A stretch of 60,000 nt of DNA from Strigamia acuminata (Eukaryota > Arthropoda > Chilopoda > Geophilomorpha > Linotaeniidae): NCBI GenBank assembly GCA_949358305.1, contig OX442317.1, forward strand, positions 11,724,186 through 11,784,185, given 5' to 3'. The translations under genes and the position numbers were made by a program. Each line of letters starts with the position of its first letter. The stretch's first letter is position 1. The notes under the pieces are model-generated. The model had not been told where the DNA came from, did no database searches, and was given only the letters and a program-made list of their open reading frames with translations. Shown here piece after piece: positions 9,356-19,131 of this stretch.

Positions 9356-10429
9356 ATGATTGGCGTTCATTATAGTACAATCGACTTTTCTTTATTGGCA
9401 AATAATGACAGCACATATATGATATATCTGCAAGGAATTGGCAATAATAACCTACAAAGTCTCCATAAGTCGGTAAAAAATATTGCTCTCAGTATTGACT
9501 TTCAAAATACAGAAGTCAGTTTTTTTGCTTATCCCTTTCTTGCGGAATACAGTAATTCAGAAATTTATGGCCATAAACATAAATACGTCGGATATGCCAC
9601 ATTGTTTATGGTTCCCATTATTGTATTTATTTTAATGCCTTTAAATATTTTATTGAAAATCTTAGTAATTACTTTAATTCTTTTACCGGTTTTAATTATT
9701 TTATTTATACCAACAATAAAATTCCATTTTAATATAAAATACTCTGTACACAGCGCTATCTTAATGGTGCATTCCTATTTACGAAGAGGGATTAGTCCAG
9801 ATCAAATCATAATATTCGGAAATTCTATTGGAGGGGGGATTGCTGTAGAAGTGTATAGATTTTATAAAGACTTGGGTGTTTATTTAAAGGTAATCATCAG
9901 CAATTCTTTTTCTTCCTTATCCGATACAATAAAAACCTTTGCAGGGAAGTACATAGAAAAACCTGTATCAATTATTTTAAATGCTTTAAATTTAGAATTA
10001 AATTCTGGCAATGCAATCAGAGATGTTACACCATATACAATGTATTTAAATCGCATTGGAGACAAAATTATAAAACACAGCTCACAGCTCGCAACTTTGT
10101 TAAGTAAAAATGAATCAGACAAAAACAAACAGACTTTCAAGTCGTTTTTACCTCATAATATATTTCTTAAGAAGCACGTATATCTTATTTGCTCGTTGCA
10201 CAAACCCTGTCCAAATATTCATAATGAACAATTTGATTATTTGATTTCGTCTGATAAAGACAACCCTCTAGCGTTTGGTTCAATATTAAAATATTTTATC
10301 ACACATTCCAAAGAATATACAGATAAAAGTACGTTAAATGTTAATTACAGCATGCGCATACTGGAAAAAAACAATGACATAATGTCATATGCATCGGAAA
10401 TTAAACTAATTTCGTCATTTACCAGTTGA
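9356..10429 (+). CDS. Membrane-anchored alpha/beta-hydrolase-like protein (357 aa)
   Basis: This intronless frame starts at a true ATG in a TAAATG context. Residues about 78-125 form a long hydrophobic block that could be two adjacent membrane helices or a hairpin. After it, FGNSIGGG (G155-N156-S157-I158-G159) has the nucleophile-elbow pattern G-x-S-x-G of alpha/beta-hydrolases. It is preceded by a beta-strand (DQIIIFGNS) and followed by a helix, as in that fold. A later hydrophobic strand (HVYLICSLHKPCP, about residues 278-290) is where a catalytic acid or histidine would be expected, but the triad partners cannot be assigned. The fold is that of ABHD-type membrane lipases or acyl-thioesterases. 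The specific family is not recognised. The base composition matches the virus-like ORFs rather than the host genes. Confidence 0.6.
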   Translation: MIGVHYSTIDFSLLANNDSTYMIYLQGIGNNNLQSLHKSVKNIALSIDFQNTEVSFFAYPFLAEYSNSEIYGHKHKYVGYATLFMVPIIVFILMPLNILLKILVITLILLPVLIILFIPTIKFHFNIKYSVHSAILMVHSYLRRGISPDQIIIFGNSIGGGIAVEVYRFYKDLGVYLKVIISNSFSSLSDTIKTFAGKYIEKPVSIILNALNLELNSGNAIRDVTPYTMYLNRIGDKIIKHSSQLATLLSKNESDKNKQTFKSFLPHNIFLKKHVYLICSLHKPCPNIHNEQFDYLISSDKDNPLAFGSILKYFITHSKEYTDKSTLNVNYSMRILEKNNDIMSYASEIKLISSFTS

Positions 10430-12142
10430 AAACATGATTACAGTACAATTTGTCCACGTTGATAAGCTGATGACACACTTTAATCGGTCAGTCCAGTTGT
10501 TTAAGCTTAATAAGCCACGGATTATGTTGAACTGCACTGTTTTTAATTTTTTACTGAGTTGAACAACATTTGGGGGGGGGGTTGCTATAAGTAGATGAGG
10601 TGGAGCAGTCATAAATTTGAGTGACTATACACCGTAATTTGATAAATGTCAGTCAATGCTTAGTTTGCATTAATGTTTTCATTATTAAACAAGAGATAAT
10701 AATGCCAGCCAGGAGCTCATCCGCGTAGGCTTAATCTGTTTGTTCTTAATCCGGTGCAAATTCATCCCTCTTCAGCTTTCCCGCGCCGAAATTTCTAAAA
10801 TAATAAAATGTAATAAGGGGTCGTCCATAAATTACGTAACGCAAATTTTGGCCATTTTAGACTCCTGTAACATCGCCATAATAAATTCCCAAACCCCCCA
10901 CACACCCTAATTACGTAATAAAACAGAAATTACCCCCAAAAATTTTCAAAAGTCAATCTCAAAAACGCGTATATTTTCAATTTTTAAATATTTAAAAATT
11001 CTTTTCATGGACCGTAACATTATTGAGAACCCTCCCCTCTTCCTTCCTAATGATCCGTAGCAAAATTTGAAACCTTCCTTCCCCTGGAGCGTTACGTAAT
11101 TTATGGACGGCCCCTTAAATGATTCATTCTGCGAGGTTCCTAATCCGCACGATGATTAATCCGCATTGTGGAATTTTCAGTTAATTTCCTGTTCGGAATT
11201 TTCTCCCAGTCGAGTATTCATCGGACGGTCCAAGCCGAAATCAGGGCCCGCTTACTATTGGACTAGCTAGTCTTATTGCCAGTCTCCACCACTGCTTTGT
11301 GCTGATACTGGACGGATAGTTTAAAAAAGGGCTAATATCAACGCAATCTTCCAATAGAATGCGGGTGTGTGTTGTAATTTCAAACCAGATTTTAGAGCCC
11401 CGTATATTCTGAAACACAATTTTACATACCAACCCGGAATTACAATAAATTAATTCTACACGGATGGATTAGGAATTGCGTTGAAAATTAACAAAGATGT
11501 TTTATTTTTAAAATTAAATACGCGCGGATTAGACACCGAGCAGATAACTTACTACTGAATAAATTCGACTATCGTTTTCGCGGTGCGTTGTCGCGTTAAT
11601 TAATTAAACCAAACCATTATCGCTTTAAAGGAAATTAAGAAAATCGAGAAATGGCAATGACCGAATGATACTGACCGGTTCTTTTTAATTTCAACTAATT
11701 CATGCGCGTGTAATGGAAATGTTTAAAAATCTCAACAAAACTTAATGATTTATTTATTGCGTTTATTTTTATATTTAAATTCTCAGTGCTTACATGACAA
11801 CCTTGATGTAGTGGCGTCAAAACCTGTTTACCTATCCACACATCTTTCTTATATCACATTTAATTTTTTCATTTAAAAAATCTTAAAGCATCCAACATTT
11901 TCCTTGAATGTTTGTTGTTTTTATATTTGCAATCTAAATAAAAAAGTGTAGAAATTAAATTACACGCATCATTTAATTCAATTAATGCTGCAGAGTTTTA
12001 AATGCATGGCTTGTGAGGTCAATGTCTCTTAACTTTATTTATTAAAATTCCTAGACTACTTTATTTAGAATTGTATTTCACAATGTCGTTTTATTATTTA
12101 AAAACTCTTTTTAAAAAAAAATTAAGGTATAACCTCAATCAG
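10430..12142. other. Intergenic region hosting a 300-bp MITE
   Basis: Apart from the MITE at 10816-11115, the flanks (about 10700-10815 and 11118-11600) contain several 'ttaatccgc'-like blocks in both orientations. This suggests the MITE landed inside an older repeat. From 11750 on the sequence is plain AT-rich DNA. No gene is seen. Confidence 0.35.
10816..11115. mobile_element. MITE with 27-28-bp terminal inverted repeats and TA duplication
   Basis: The left end AGGGGTCGTCCATAAATTAC and following bases are the reverse complement of the right end (…GTAATTTATGGACGGCCCCT), with one mismatch in about 28 bases. The element is 300 bp, non-coding, and flanked by TA on both sides (10814-10815 and 11116-11117). 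The short non-autonomous structure and TA duplication are those of Tc1/mariner-type MITEs. Ends of this kind (cgtccataaattacgtaac) are widespread in insects as far as I recall. Confidence 0.8.
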
Positions 12143-12150
12143 TATAAAAG
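12143..12150 (+). promoter_or_regulatory. TATA box of the small acidic protein gene
   Basis: TATAAAAG lies 91-98 bases upstream of the start codon at 12241, leaving room for a leader of about 65 bases. Confidence 0.45.
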
Positions 12151-12240
12151 TAAGATCATTTCCTTCCATTTCACAGACACAATCAATATTAGATAGATTC
12201 ATCTTCCTTATTTATATGCTATTATTAGTTACTTACTGAA

Positions 12241-12585
12241 ATGGAACCTACATACACCTCAATGCAAAACCAGGACTATGAAAAAATTACAGCATCAGAC
12301 TTGGTCCCAGATATCCGTGGAAAACCGTCAGCATCTGACATGGTTCCGAAAATTCGTTCTCAGTACTTTAAAAAGGATCCCATCCAACCTGATTTAATTG
12401 AAAACAACGAAAAGAAAGAAGTTGGAAGTGGAGAAACCAGCTCTATGCATATCGATGCAAGTGACACTGAGGATATGATTGAAACATGTACCGATGAGAA
12501 AAACGACGATGGAATTGACACCGGTAGTAATTTCATCGACGATGGAATTGACACGGGTAATAATTTCGTGATACCGTTAATGTAA
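12241..12585 (+). CDS. Small acidic protein with two internal duplications (114 aa)
   Basis: The ATG start is true and there are no introns. The protein is hydrophilic and acidic, with no membrane segment. Two imperfect internal repeats are visible: ASDLVPDIRGK against ASDMVPKIRSQ (about residues 18-41), and DDGIDTGSNF against DDGIDTGNNF (about residues 90-110). The middle is a serine/glutamate/aspartate tract. Such low-complexity acidic proteins are common among viral transcription or tegument-like factors, but no family is recognised. A TATA box sits at a suitable distance. The repeat units are nearly identical at DNA level, so the duplications are recent. Confidence 0.5.
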   Translation: MEPTYTSMQNQDYEKITASDLVPDIRGKPSASDMVPKIRSQYFKKDPIQPDLIENNEKKEVGSGETSSMHIDASDTEDMIETCTDEKNDDGIDTGSNFIDDGIDTGNNFVIPLM

Positions 12586-12836
12586 GTGGTAAACTTTATT
12601 TGTTTTATTATCAATTTAGAGGACTAGACGGCCGCTTAGCTGACTAGACAGCAGTTAGCTGACTATACTAACAAATCGAAGACACCACTATTTACACGAT
12701 TTCTGACCACGTTTTCTATACATCACATACTATTATGAAAATTATTATAATGTAGCCTAAACTCTGTATACCTTATCTGTACTCCTACTATTCATTGAGA
12801 TTTCAAAAAATCTTTAGATAATTGTAGATTGAATAC

Positions 12837-13042
12837 TCTACCGCCTCGTTTAAACGTCTGGTCATGGTCAATTAAGGCGCCCGGCCTCTGTAGCGCCTGG
12901 CAGTCGTGGGCTATTTGCAGAATTGACGGCGGCCACGAATAAGCGCTGATCCCCTAAATAAGCCAGGCACGGTTTCAAATTGCCACTATGGTCTGTTAAA
13001 AAAAAATAATAAACATCTGGGCGCTTAAACGAGGCGATACAG
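12837..13042. mobile_element. MITE-like inverted-repeat element (about 205 bp)
   Basis: CCGCCTCGTTTAAACG at 12841 is mirrored by GCTTAAACGAGGCG near 13024-13037. The interior is GC-rich (CGCCCGGCCTCTG) compared with the flanks. The outermost bases have diverged, so the exact ends and target duplication (probably TA) are uncertain. The ends recall pogo/Tigger-type non-autonomous elements. Confidence 0.55.
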
Positions 13043-13127
13043 TATGTTCTATTTAGAGATGTCAAATGTGAGAAAAAAATGTATGATAATATAAAATGTA
13101 TTTGTCACAAAAAAAATAAAGTGAATA

Positions 13128-13315
13128 CAGTGTAAGCTGTGTAGTCTGGACACCCCCCGACCGGACAAGCTCTGTGGTCCGGACAGGTTTTGAGGTCCTA
13201 AATAGGTCCCGCCTATACCCAGCCATGCTAAATTCCCTTTTCCCATCTGGACAGCCCCTTAGTCCGGACAACTTTCAGGGTCCCGTCCTATGTCCGGGCT
13301 ATGCAGCCTACACTG
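13128..13315. mobile_element. Pogo-like MITE (188 bp) with TA duplication
   Basis: The left end CAGTGTAAGCTGTGTAGTC and right end (…GCAGCCTACACTG) are imperfect inverted repeats over about 28 bases. TA flanks both ends (13126-13127 and 13316-13317). The interior contains repeated 'tccggaca' words. CAGTGTA ends plus TA duplications are characteristic of pogo/Tigger-class non-autonomous elements. Confidence 0.65.
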
Positions 13316-14232
13316 TATACTCTTCTCTTTTATGTATTTTTTTTATCAAATTATTTATTCTATACTGATGACAGACGGTCACCGATCAAAATTATCATCA
13401 CAACTTTGTTATCTGGATTACAGTGCTTGCATCTATTTCCTTTGTAGCAAAGGAAATGGATGATTGATTATTGGTTGATGATCGTTGATGCGTCATGACA
13501 GCAACTCTAAGAGTCCAACTCGTTATTCAGTGATCTCTGTGTCGTGTATTAAAAGGCATATGTCATGCTTCACCATTGATTATAGAGAAGTCCGCTTCTC
13601 TGGTTTCAAATCACTATTAAATGTCGAATCTTTTACACAGTTTTGCACCCATGTAAATTTTCTCAGGACTTCATGTTTGCTGATCTTGTGGTTTCATCCC
13701 ATTAAATAAGACGCGGAAATAAATCAAAGATCAATGACGAAACTTTCTCAGAATTGTGCTTGTCTTCTTTGTCCTAAAATTTGGATTCCTCCATTCTTAT
13801 TCTTTGACATATTGTTTGTCATTTTTTCTTCCACTATGATGTCCACCGTACTGTCCCACATATTGAGTTTTATTAGTTATACCCAACCAATTTAAAAATG
13901 TAAAAAATTAATAAATTTTATTCATAACGTAAAAGATTTTTAAAAAAGAGAATGAATATTTAAGACTCTCAAATTTCACAGGATGTACCAGAGTATTTCT
14001 TGAGACCACCGTTACCGTATATGATCAAATGTACCAAGGTCTTCTCCCTTCCCATAAACATTTTAAAGTTTTTTTGAATAATAAATGATTACTAAAAACA
14101 AAAAAAAAGCAGAAAAGATAAAACAAAAAAAATAATCACTGTTTTAATCCTTTAAAAGTATATTTGTTGTTGCTTTCTCACCATGGAGTATGACGCCCTA
14201 TAATTTGCCACTAGTTATATAGTTAAAATCTT

Positions 14233-15444
14233 ATGTTTATCAATTATTTTTTCAAAAAAAATATACTTTTGTATTATAAAAAAATATTAACACCAATGTT
14301 CAAATCAGAATATTTTTCTTCCAAATTTGAATTACTGAAAAATGAATGTATTTTGATTCACTATTTTAAAAAGTCTTGCAAAACCATGAGCGAAATATTT
14401 CCTAGCGTTTGTATAGATTGTTTAATAAATAAATTTGGGATTACAGAAGAATGTCAAACAACAAACAGTTTACTTAGCACGTGTAATTTATCAAAAAATA
14501 TAAGCAGAGGGGGTCCAAACAATACGTATAGTGAAGGGCCGTTTTTATGTGCCACTGGATCACATGCATCACGTTTAGCATTCGATGAAAACACAGTAAT
14601 TTTACCTTCTGGGAGTATAATTTTAGATATACTCAATGCTAATGACTTTTCACTACACTTTTCTGAAATATCGCCTAGGATATTTTACAAGAAAGCAGAA
14701 AGAAGTATTACATTAAATCCGTATTTATATCAATATTTTAATAAATTATTTAAACAAAAAACCCTGCCGAATTTGAGTGCAAATTCACATATAGATCCTA
14801 TATTAAAAATATTATCAACACAAGTCAATGATAAAAGTCTTTTTTTTGATGCAATTTATGATACCGAGTGTGTATTGATTTCTGGACTTATCAACCCACG
14901 TGGAGACGAATCTTCACTCATGGTTGCCAAAAGAAATTTTGTTTTTGGTCCAGATAAACAAATCGAGTTCAACCAGTCACCAACAAACGGACATACTTTT
15001 GATTATCAATTAACCCCAGACAATTCTGAGGAATTTGATGAGGATAGGCATAAAACATTGAGTAAACTATACACCAATACAGAATCGTATTTGAAGCCAA
15101 TGTTAGACATTATGAAATTAAATAACAAGTATTATAGTTTAATAATAGGTGAAGAAATAGAGGATGTCTATGACTATTTACAATTGTGTTGTATGCCTTC
15201 AAAAGTCAAGGGTGATGGTGAAATTGCACGCGAATATGCACCAAATGTAGAATTAATAACAAATGTTGGTCTCGTTTCCATAAAAAAAATATATGGAGGT
15301 GATTTCCTTGTTATCAAGAAGGACATGCCGTATTCTAACTATAGTACATTAAAAATTAGAAAGGTACATCAGAATATTTGCAATTCAGAGAAAAATATTG
15401 AAACAGTAATCGATCCAAATCAATACTCGACTAACTTATATTGA
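14233..15444 (+). CDS. Unrecognised 403-aa protein, virus-like
   Basis: This is an intronless frame with a true ATG; internal methionines at residues 22 and 50 are possible starts. The first 25 residues are basic and aromatic. Residues 50-75 contain three cysteines (CIDC and a later EEC). A central GGPNN…GPFLCATGSHASRLAF segment looks ordered. The C-terminal part (about 330-365: CMPSKVKGDG…YAPNVELITNVGLVSI…GGDFLVI) loosely recalls the end of a SET domain, where an N-(H/N)-x-xPN segment is followed by 'i...I..GeEl'. The catalytic residues are not clear, so this is only a suggestion. A MITE begins about 16 bases after the stop codon. The function is unknown; the AT-rich codon use groups it with the neighbouring virus-like genes. 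Confidence 0.6.
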   Translation: MFINYFFKKNILLYYKKILTPMFKSEYFSSKFELLKNECILIHYFKKSCKTMSEIFPSVCIDCLINKFGITEECQTTNSLLSTCNLSKNISRGGPNNTYSEGPFLCATGSHASRLAFDENTVILPSGSIILDILNANDFSLHFSEISPRIFYKKAERSITLNPYLYQYFNKLFKQKTLPNLSANSHIDPILKILSTQVNDKSLFFDAIYDTECVLISGLINPRGDESSLMVAKRNFVFGPDKQIEFNQSPTNGHTFDYQLTPDNSEEFDEDRHKTLSKLYTNTESYLKPMLDIMKLNNKYYSLIIGEEIEDVYDYLQLCCMPSKVKGDGEIAREYAPNVELITNVGLVSIKKIYGGDFLVIKKDMPYSNYSTLKIRKVHQNICNSEKNIETVIDPNQYSTNLY

Positions 15445-15460
15445 TTGAAAAGCATTTTCT

Positions 15461-15757
15461 GTATTTTACCGATTAAGAGTCGCTAACGAATTGTAGCCGC
15501 CCTCGAATAGTGGCCGCGGCTTTGACCAAGAATTGCGAAAGGTATGGTATTGTTTTTGTTGTTCGTGACGTTCAGACTTCGTTTGTTACATTAAGCAAAT
15601 GTAACAAACTAAAAACCGAAATTGTAATTACTGACATTTTTATCAGTAATATTGTTGAGAGTGCACAAATTCCTTTACTCATCTCTCCAAATACCTCTTT
15701 TATTTTAATTCTGGCAGTTTTTGAATAAGAGCCGCGACTCTTAATTTATAAAATACG
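15461..15757. mobile_element. MITE-like inverted-repeat element (about 300 bp)
   Basis: TGTATTTTACCGATTAAGAG at the left is matched, with mismatches, by the reverse complement of the right end (GCGACTCTTAATTTATAAAA followed by tacgg). The interior begins with GC-rich 'gccgccctcgaatagtggcc', typical of insect MITEs. The element starts about 16 bases downstream of the 403-aa ORF and could supply its transcript end. Confidence 0.6.
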
Positions 15758-16149
15758 GTATTTGTAATTACCATTATTTCAAAGTAAAAATGAACCATTG
15801 CTACTCTTTACAAATATGCAAAGTGAGCTTCCTGTATACTCAATGAAGAAATTAATAAGTGATGAGTAATTATGAGAAATTAATGAACAGAAACACAGAT
15901 AGTGACATCATTTCTCAAATCAGTTATTTTCACTACAAGTAATAACTCTTTGACTACTAGAAAGATCTTTAAAAACCAAACACCAAACGTAAGAGCACAA
16001 AAAGTTATACTAGATTTCTGTATTAAACAAACTTTATAGACACTTAAAAATTAAATAATTTATTTTCAAAAGTAGGAGGAGAAAATCCAGACATTATAAT
16101 TGAAAATGGAAAAAAGAAATAAAATAAAATTTTCAATTTAACACCAAAA

Positions 16150-16450
16150 TTATTATTTATTTATGTATTTATTTATTTATGTATTTATTTATTTGGCACT
16201 CCAATGGAGTAAACAGTGGAGATTTTTACTGCCGGGAGGGAAAAATTCCAGATGGCTGAGGCGTAAGTAGTGGTGGGATGGATTTTGGCTTTAATAAAGT
16301 TAGTGATTTCATAACAAGACAGGGTTTTGCACAGGTGTTTGATAATTAAAGCGGATCTGATTAGAGACTTGGTTATGTTATGAAGAACGAAGGTCATGTG
16401 GTGTCCATGGTCAGTCCAAGAACAGTGACAGATACAGTAAGGTATGGGGT
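16150..16450 (-). pseudogene. Relic of a jockey-like non-LTR retrotransposon (C-terminal region)
   Basis: On the minus strand the translation 'SWTDHGHHMTFVLHNITKS' followed by 'FIKAKIHPTTTYASAIWN' fits the region after the reverse transcriptase of jockey-type LINEs (pattern: LTW..H, then ..LY...I.P.LTYA.P.W). The 3' side, 16150-16195, is a TATT/TGTA-type microsatellite, as expected at a LINE tail. The catalytic domain is absent. The relic is old and short. Confidence 0.4.
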
Positions 16451-17248
16451 ACGGGCTCGGGCGGCTGAAATTAATGGTGTTAGTTTTGTTGTGGTTGAGA
16501 CTCGTGTCGTGAAAGGAGGATTACTTACACAGGAAGACAAGTCGTTTGAGAAGAGGTCAGGGGTGGGTAGATTAGTTGAATAGGTAAGAAAGTTATCATC
16601 TAGGCACTAGTGAATATGGGACTGTAGTGGCAGATCTAAGCTAGGGTAGATGAAGGGATTTAGAGCATGGGACTTGTGACAGTGCCTAAGATAACACCAT
16701 GAGAGGTGAGGAAAACGGAAGCAGTGGAGTCAGATGAAATATGGCAGGAACGGTCGGTGAAGTATGAGAAAAAAAGCTAAAGCGTGCTGCGATCCGGGTT
16801 TTACTTGAATAATTTCTAGTAATCTATTCAATTTACAGCAGGTGAAAGCTACTAGAGACTTACAATCAAAATACAGCCTGAAATGTGTAAGGCAATTAAA
16901 GGAAATAAATATACAGTAGTTATCAAAACACACAAAATATTTATTAAATAAAATATAATGTGATAAAGGAACAAACGAAAGAAATGAAAGCGCGTAACAA
17001 CGTCTCGTAACGCGCGAAATGGCGTCGTCTTCTCTTCTTACTCACACGGATCGTCCGTTCGATGGCGATGGCGGGAACCCCGGGGAATCTCGCGGTGGTT
17101 CCTACGATGGCGATGGTTTACGGAGCGAGCTTCGGCTCTCTCCTATCCTAACGTGTGTAACAACAGTAGCTGCTACACACAACACAAAGTGGCTGTCTTT
17201 GTGCAATGTGCACAAAGAAAGCTGGATGTCTCGAATCAAGACAAACTA

Positions 17249-18343
17249 CAGGGTGAACAAAAAGTCTGTATCTTTACTTAATATTTCTGAAAGTGCTGAC
17301 AATACATCTAATCTGATGATGGCAAAGTACTAAAGTTGGGTGGGGAAATCTTTTGGTGACCTGAAATTTGACCTTGGGATGTTCCTTCAAGGTCATTGGG
17401 AAATTATCTCGGAAACCGTTAGAGATAGACAGAAATTTCCAACTGTAAACTTGTAGACCATCATTTGTTTAGTCTAAAAATGACTAATCCTCAAATCTTT
17501 TGTACTAAAATTTTTTAAGAAAATCGAAATTTCCTAAAGTAGACATAAGTCAAAGAAAAAATGCTCCAAATTGAAAAAGTGTCAAAAACGTGCTGATTAG
17601 ACGTAAAATGACCCAAAAAATCGATTCCCCTAGTTGGAATTTGCATATCTGGCACCGTTGCAGAGATATGGGCAGAAAACTGAATTTTTGAAAAGAAATT
17701 TTAAGAAATTTTAAGAACATTGGCAATTTTCTAAAGTTGACACAAGTTTTTCATAAATAAGGATACAGCACACACAACACAAAAAAGGGATTGGGATTGG
17801 GATCGGATATTGGAATTGGAATAGGAAATCCTTTTTTATGAAAAACTTGTGTCAACTTTAGAAAATTGCCAATTTTCTTAAAATTTCTTAAAATTTCTTT
17901 TCAAAAATTCAGTTTTCTGCCCATATCTCTGCAACGGTGCCAGATATGCAAATTCCAACTAGGGGAATCGATTTTTTGGGTCATTTTACGTCTAATCAGC
18001 ACGTTTTTGACACTTTTTCAATTTGGGGCATTTTTTCTTTGATTTGTGACTACTTTAGAAAATTGCAATTTTCTTAAAAAAGTTTAGTACAAAAGATTTG
18101 AGGATTAGTCATTTTTAGACTAAACAAATGATGGTCTACAAGTTTACAATTGGAAATTTCTGTCTATCTCTAACGGTTTCCGAGATAATTTCCCAATGAC
18201 CTTGAAGGAACATGCCAAGGTCAAATTTCGGGTCACCAAAAGATTTCCCCACCCAACTTTAGTACTTTGCCATCATCAGATTAGATGCATTGTCAGCACT
18301 TTCAGAAATATTAAGTAAAAATACAGACTTTTTGTTCACCCTG
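17249..18343. mobile_element. 1.1-kb palindromic (foldback) DNA transposon with about 510-bp arms
   Basis: The left arm (17249 to about 17765) and right arm (about 17835 to 18343) are near-perfect inverted copies. Each starts CAGGGTGAACAAAAAGTC from the outside, and they are flanked by TA at 17247-17248 and 18344-18345. The roughly 70-bp centre contains repeated 'gggattgggatt' words. There is no transposase. Arms differ by few scattered bases and small indels, for example near 17525 against 18065. The TA duplication and CAGGG ends suggest a non-autonomous element of the Tc1/mariner or a related class. Confidence 0.85.
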
Positions 18344-19131
18344 TATAACACGATCAGTGCTCGGGTTTTATCCACGGAGCAATGACACGATGTGTTTCTG
18401 GTTTGGTTGTTGATTCAAGTATCCTGTTCAAAGCGCGTGCACGAGCCTGGCACGCTTCGAAATTGCGCAGATAATCTACCCAATTAGTGTAATCTGGTGC
18501 GACAAAGGATTTGATGCACCATAACGGTTAATTACCGTTTCACCCCTGACAACCTGGGGTGAGATGTGCCAAGGGGAGTTTACCCACAGAGTGAGCTGCC
18601 ATGGTCCTAACACCTGTGTGTGACAGGTTGGACGCCGGCGTAGCGTACCTAACAGCACAGCCACACAATAAGATCGGTAGTCCAACCCCTCTAGACAACG
18701 ATTAAAGGCCAAAACCCAACAATCTGAGTCCCTGTCTTGTTATTACGTGATGTATGCATCCCTCCCGCTGTGGTAAATCCCCATACCATGGGGAGTAAGA
18801 CCATATCGCAGTCACATTATACTAGAAATATCTTAGGCTGTTTGTGTTTTCAATTTTTTATTATGCTTTTGTTAAATTTTTTATTATGCTTTTGTTAAAT
18901 TTTCTAATTACTTTTAGTTAAAATGTAACAACCTTAATTGAATTAGATATTTTTAAGTAACAATGCTGTTGTATCTCATCAGACATTAAAAAGTTTAAAT
19001 ATATTTTTTGATACCCTGACCATTTTAAATATACGTATTTGTAGATTAAAACAATTTTATTTTATATACTGTATTTGATAATCAAATAATCATCTTTATG
19101 TCTAAATATTTTTTTTTTGCTTACATTAATT

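Larger units (their letters stand above)
12586..14232. other. Intergenic region with two pogo-like MITEs
   Basis: Two short inverted-repeat elements occupy 12837-13042 and 13128-13315 (listed separately). From 13320 to 14232 the DNA is AT-rich and without a supported gene; the short frame at 13485-13709 has no recognisable feature. Confidence 0.4.
15445..19116. other. Mobile-element-rich intergenic region
   Basis: It holds a MITE (15461-15757), a LINE relic (16150-16450) and a 1.1-kb palindromic transposon (17249-18343), listed separately. Flanks of the palindrome (16970-17248 and 18344-18830) have higher GC and short plus-strand and minus-strand frames without recognisable domains; they may be one older element split by the palindromic insertion. 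A 23-bp tandem duplication lies at about 18855-18902. Confidence 0.4.

Noticed and set aside
13485-13709. 74-codon plus-strand ORF
   Set aside because: No recognisable composition, promoter or homologue pattern; within plain intergenic DNA.
17800-17830. Telomere-like GGGATTGGGATT words in the palindrome centre
   Set aside because: Only a few degenerate units inside a transposon; not an arthropod telomere repeat array.
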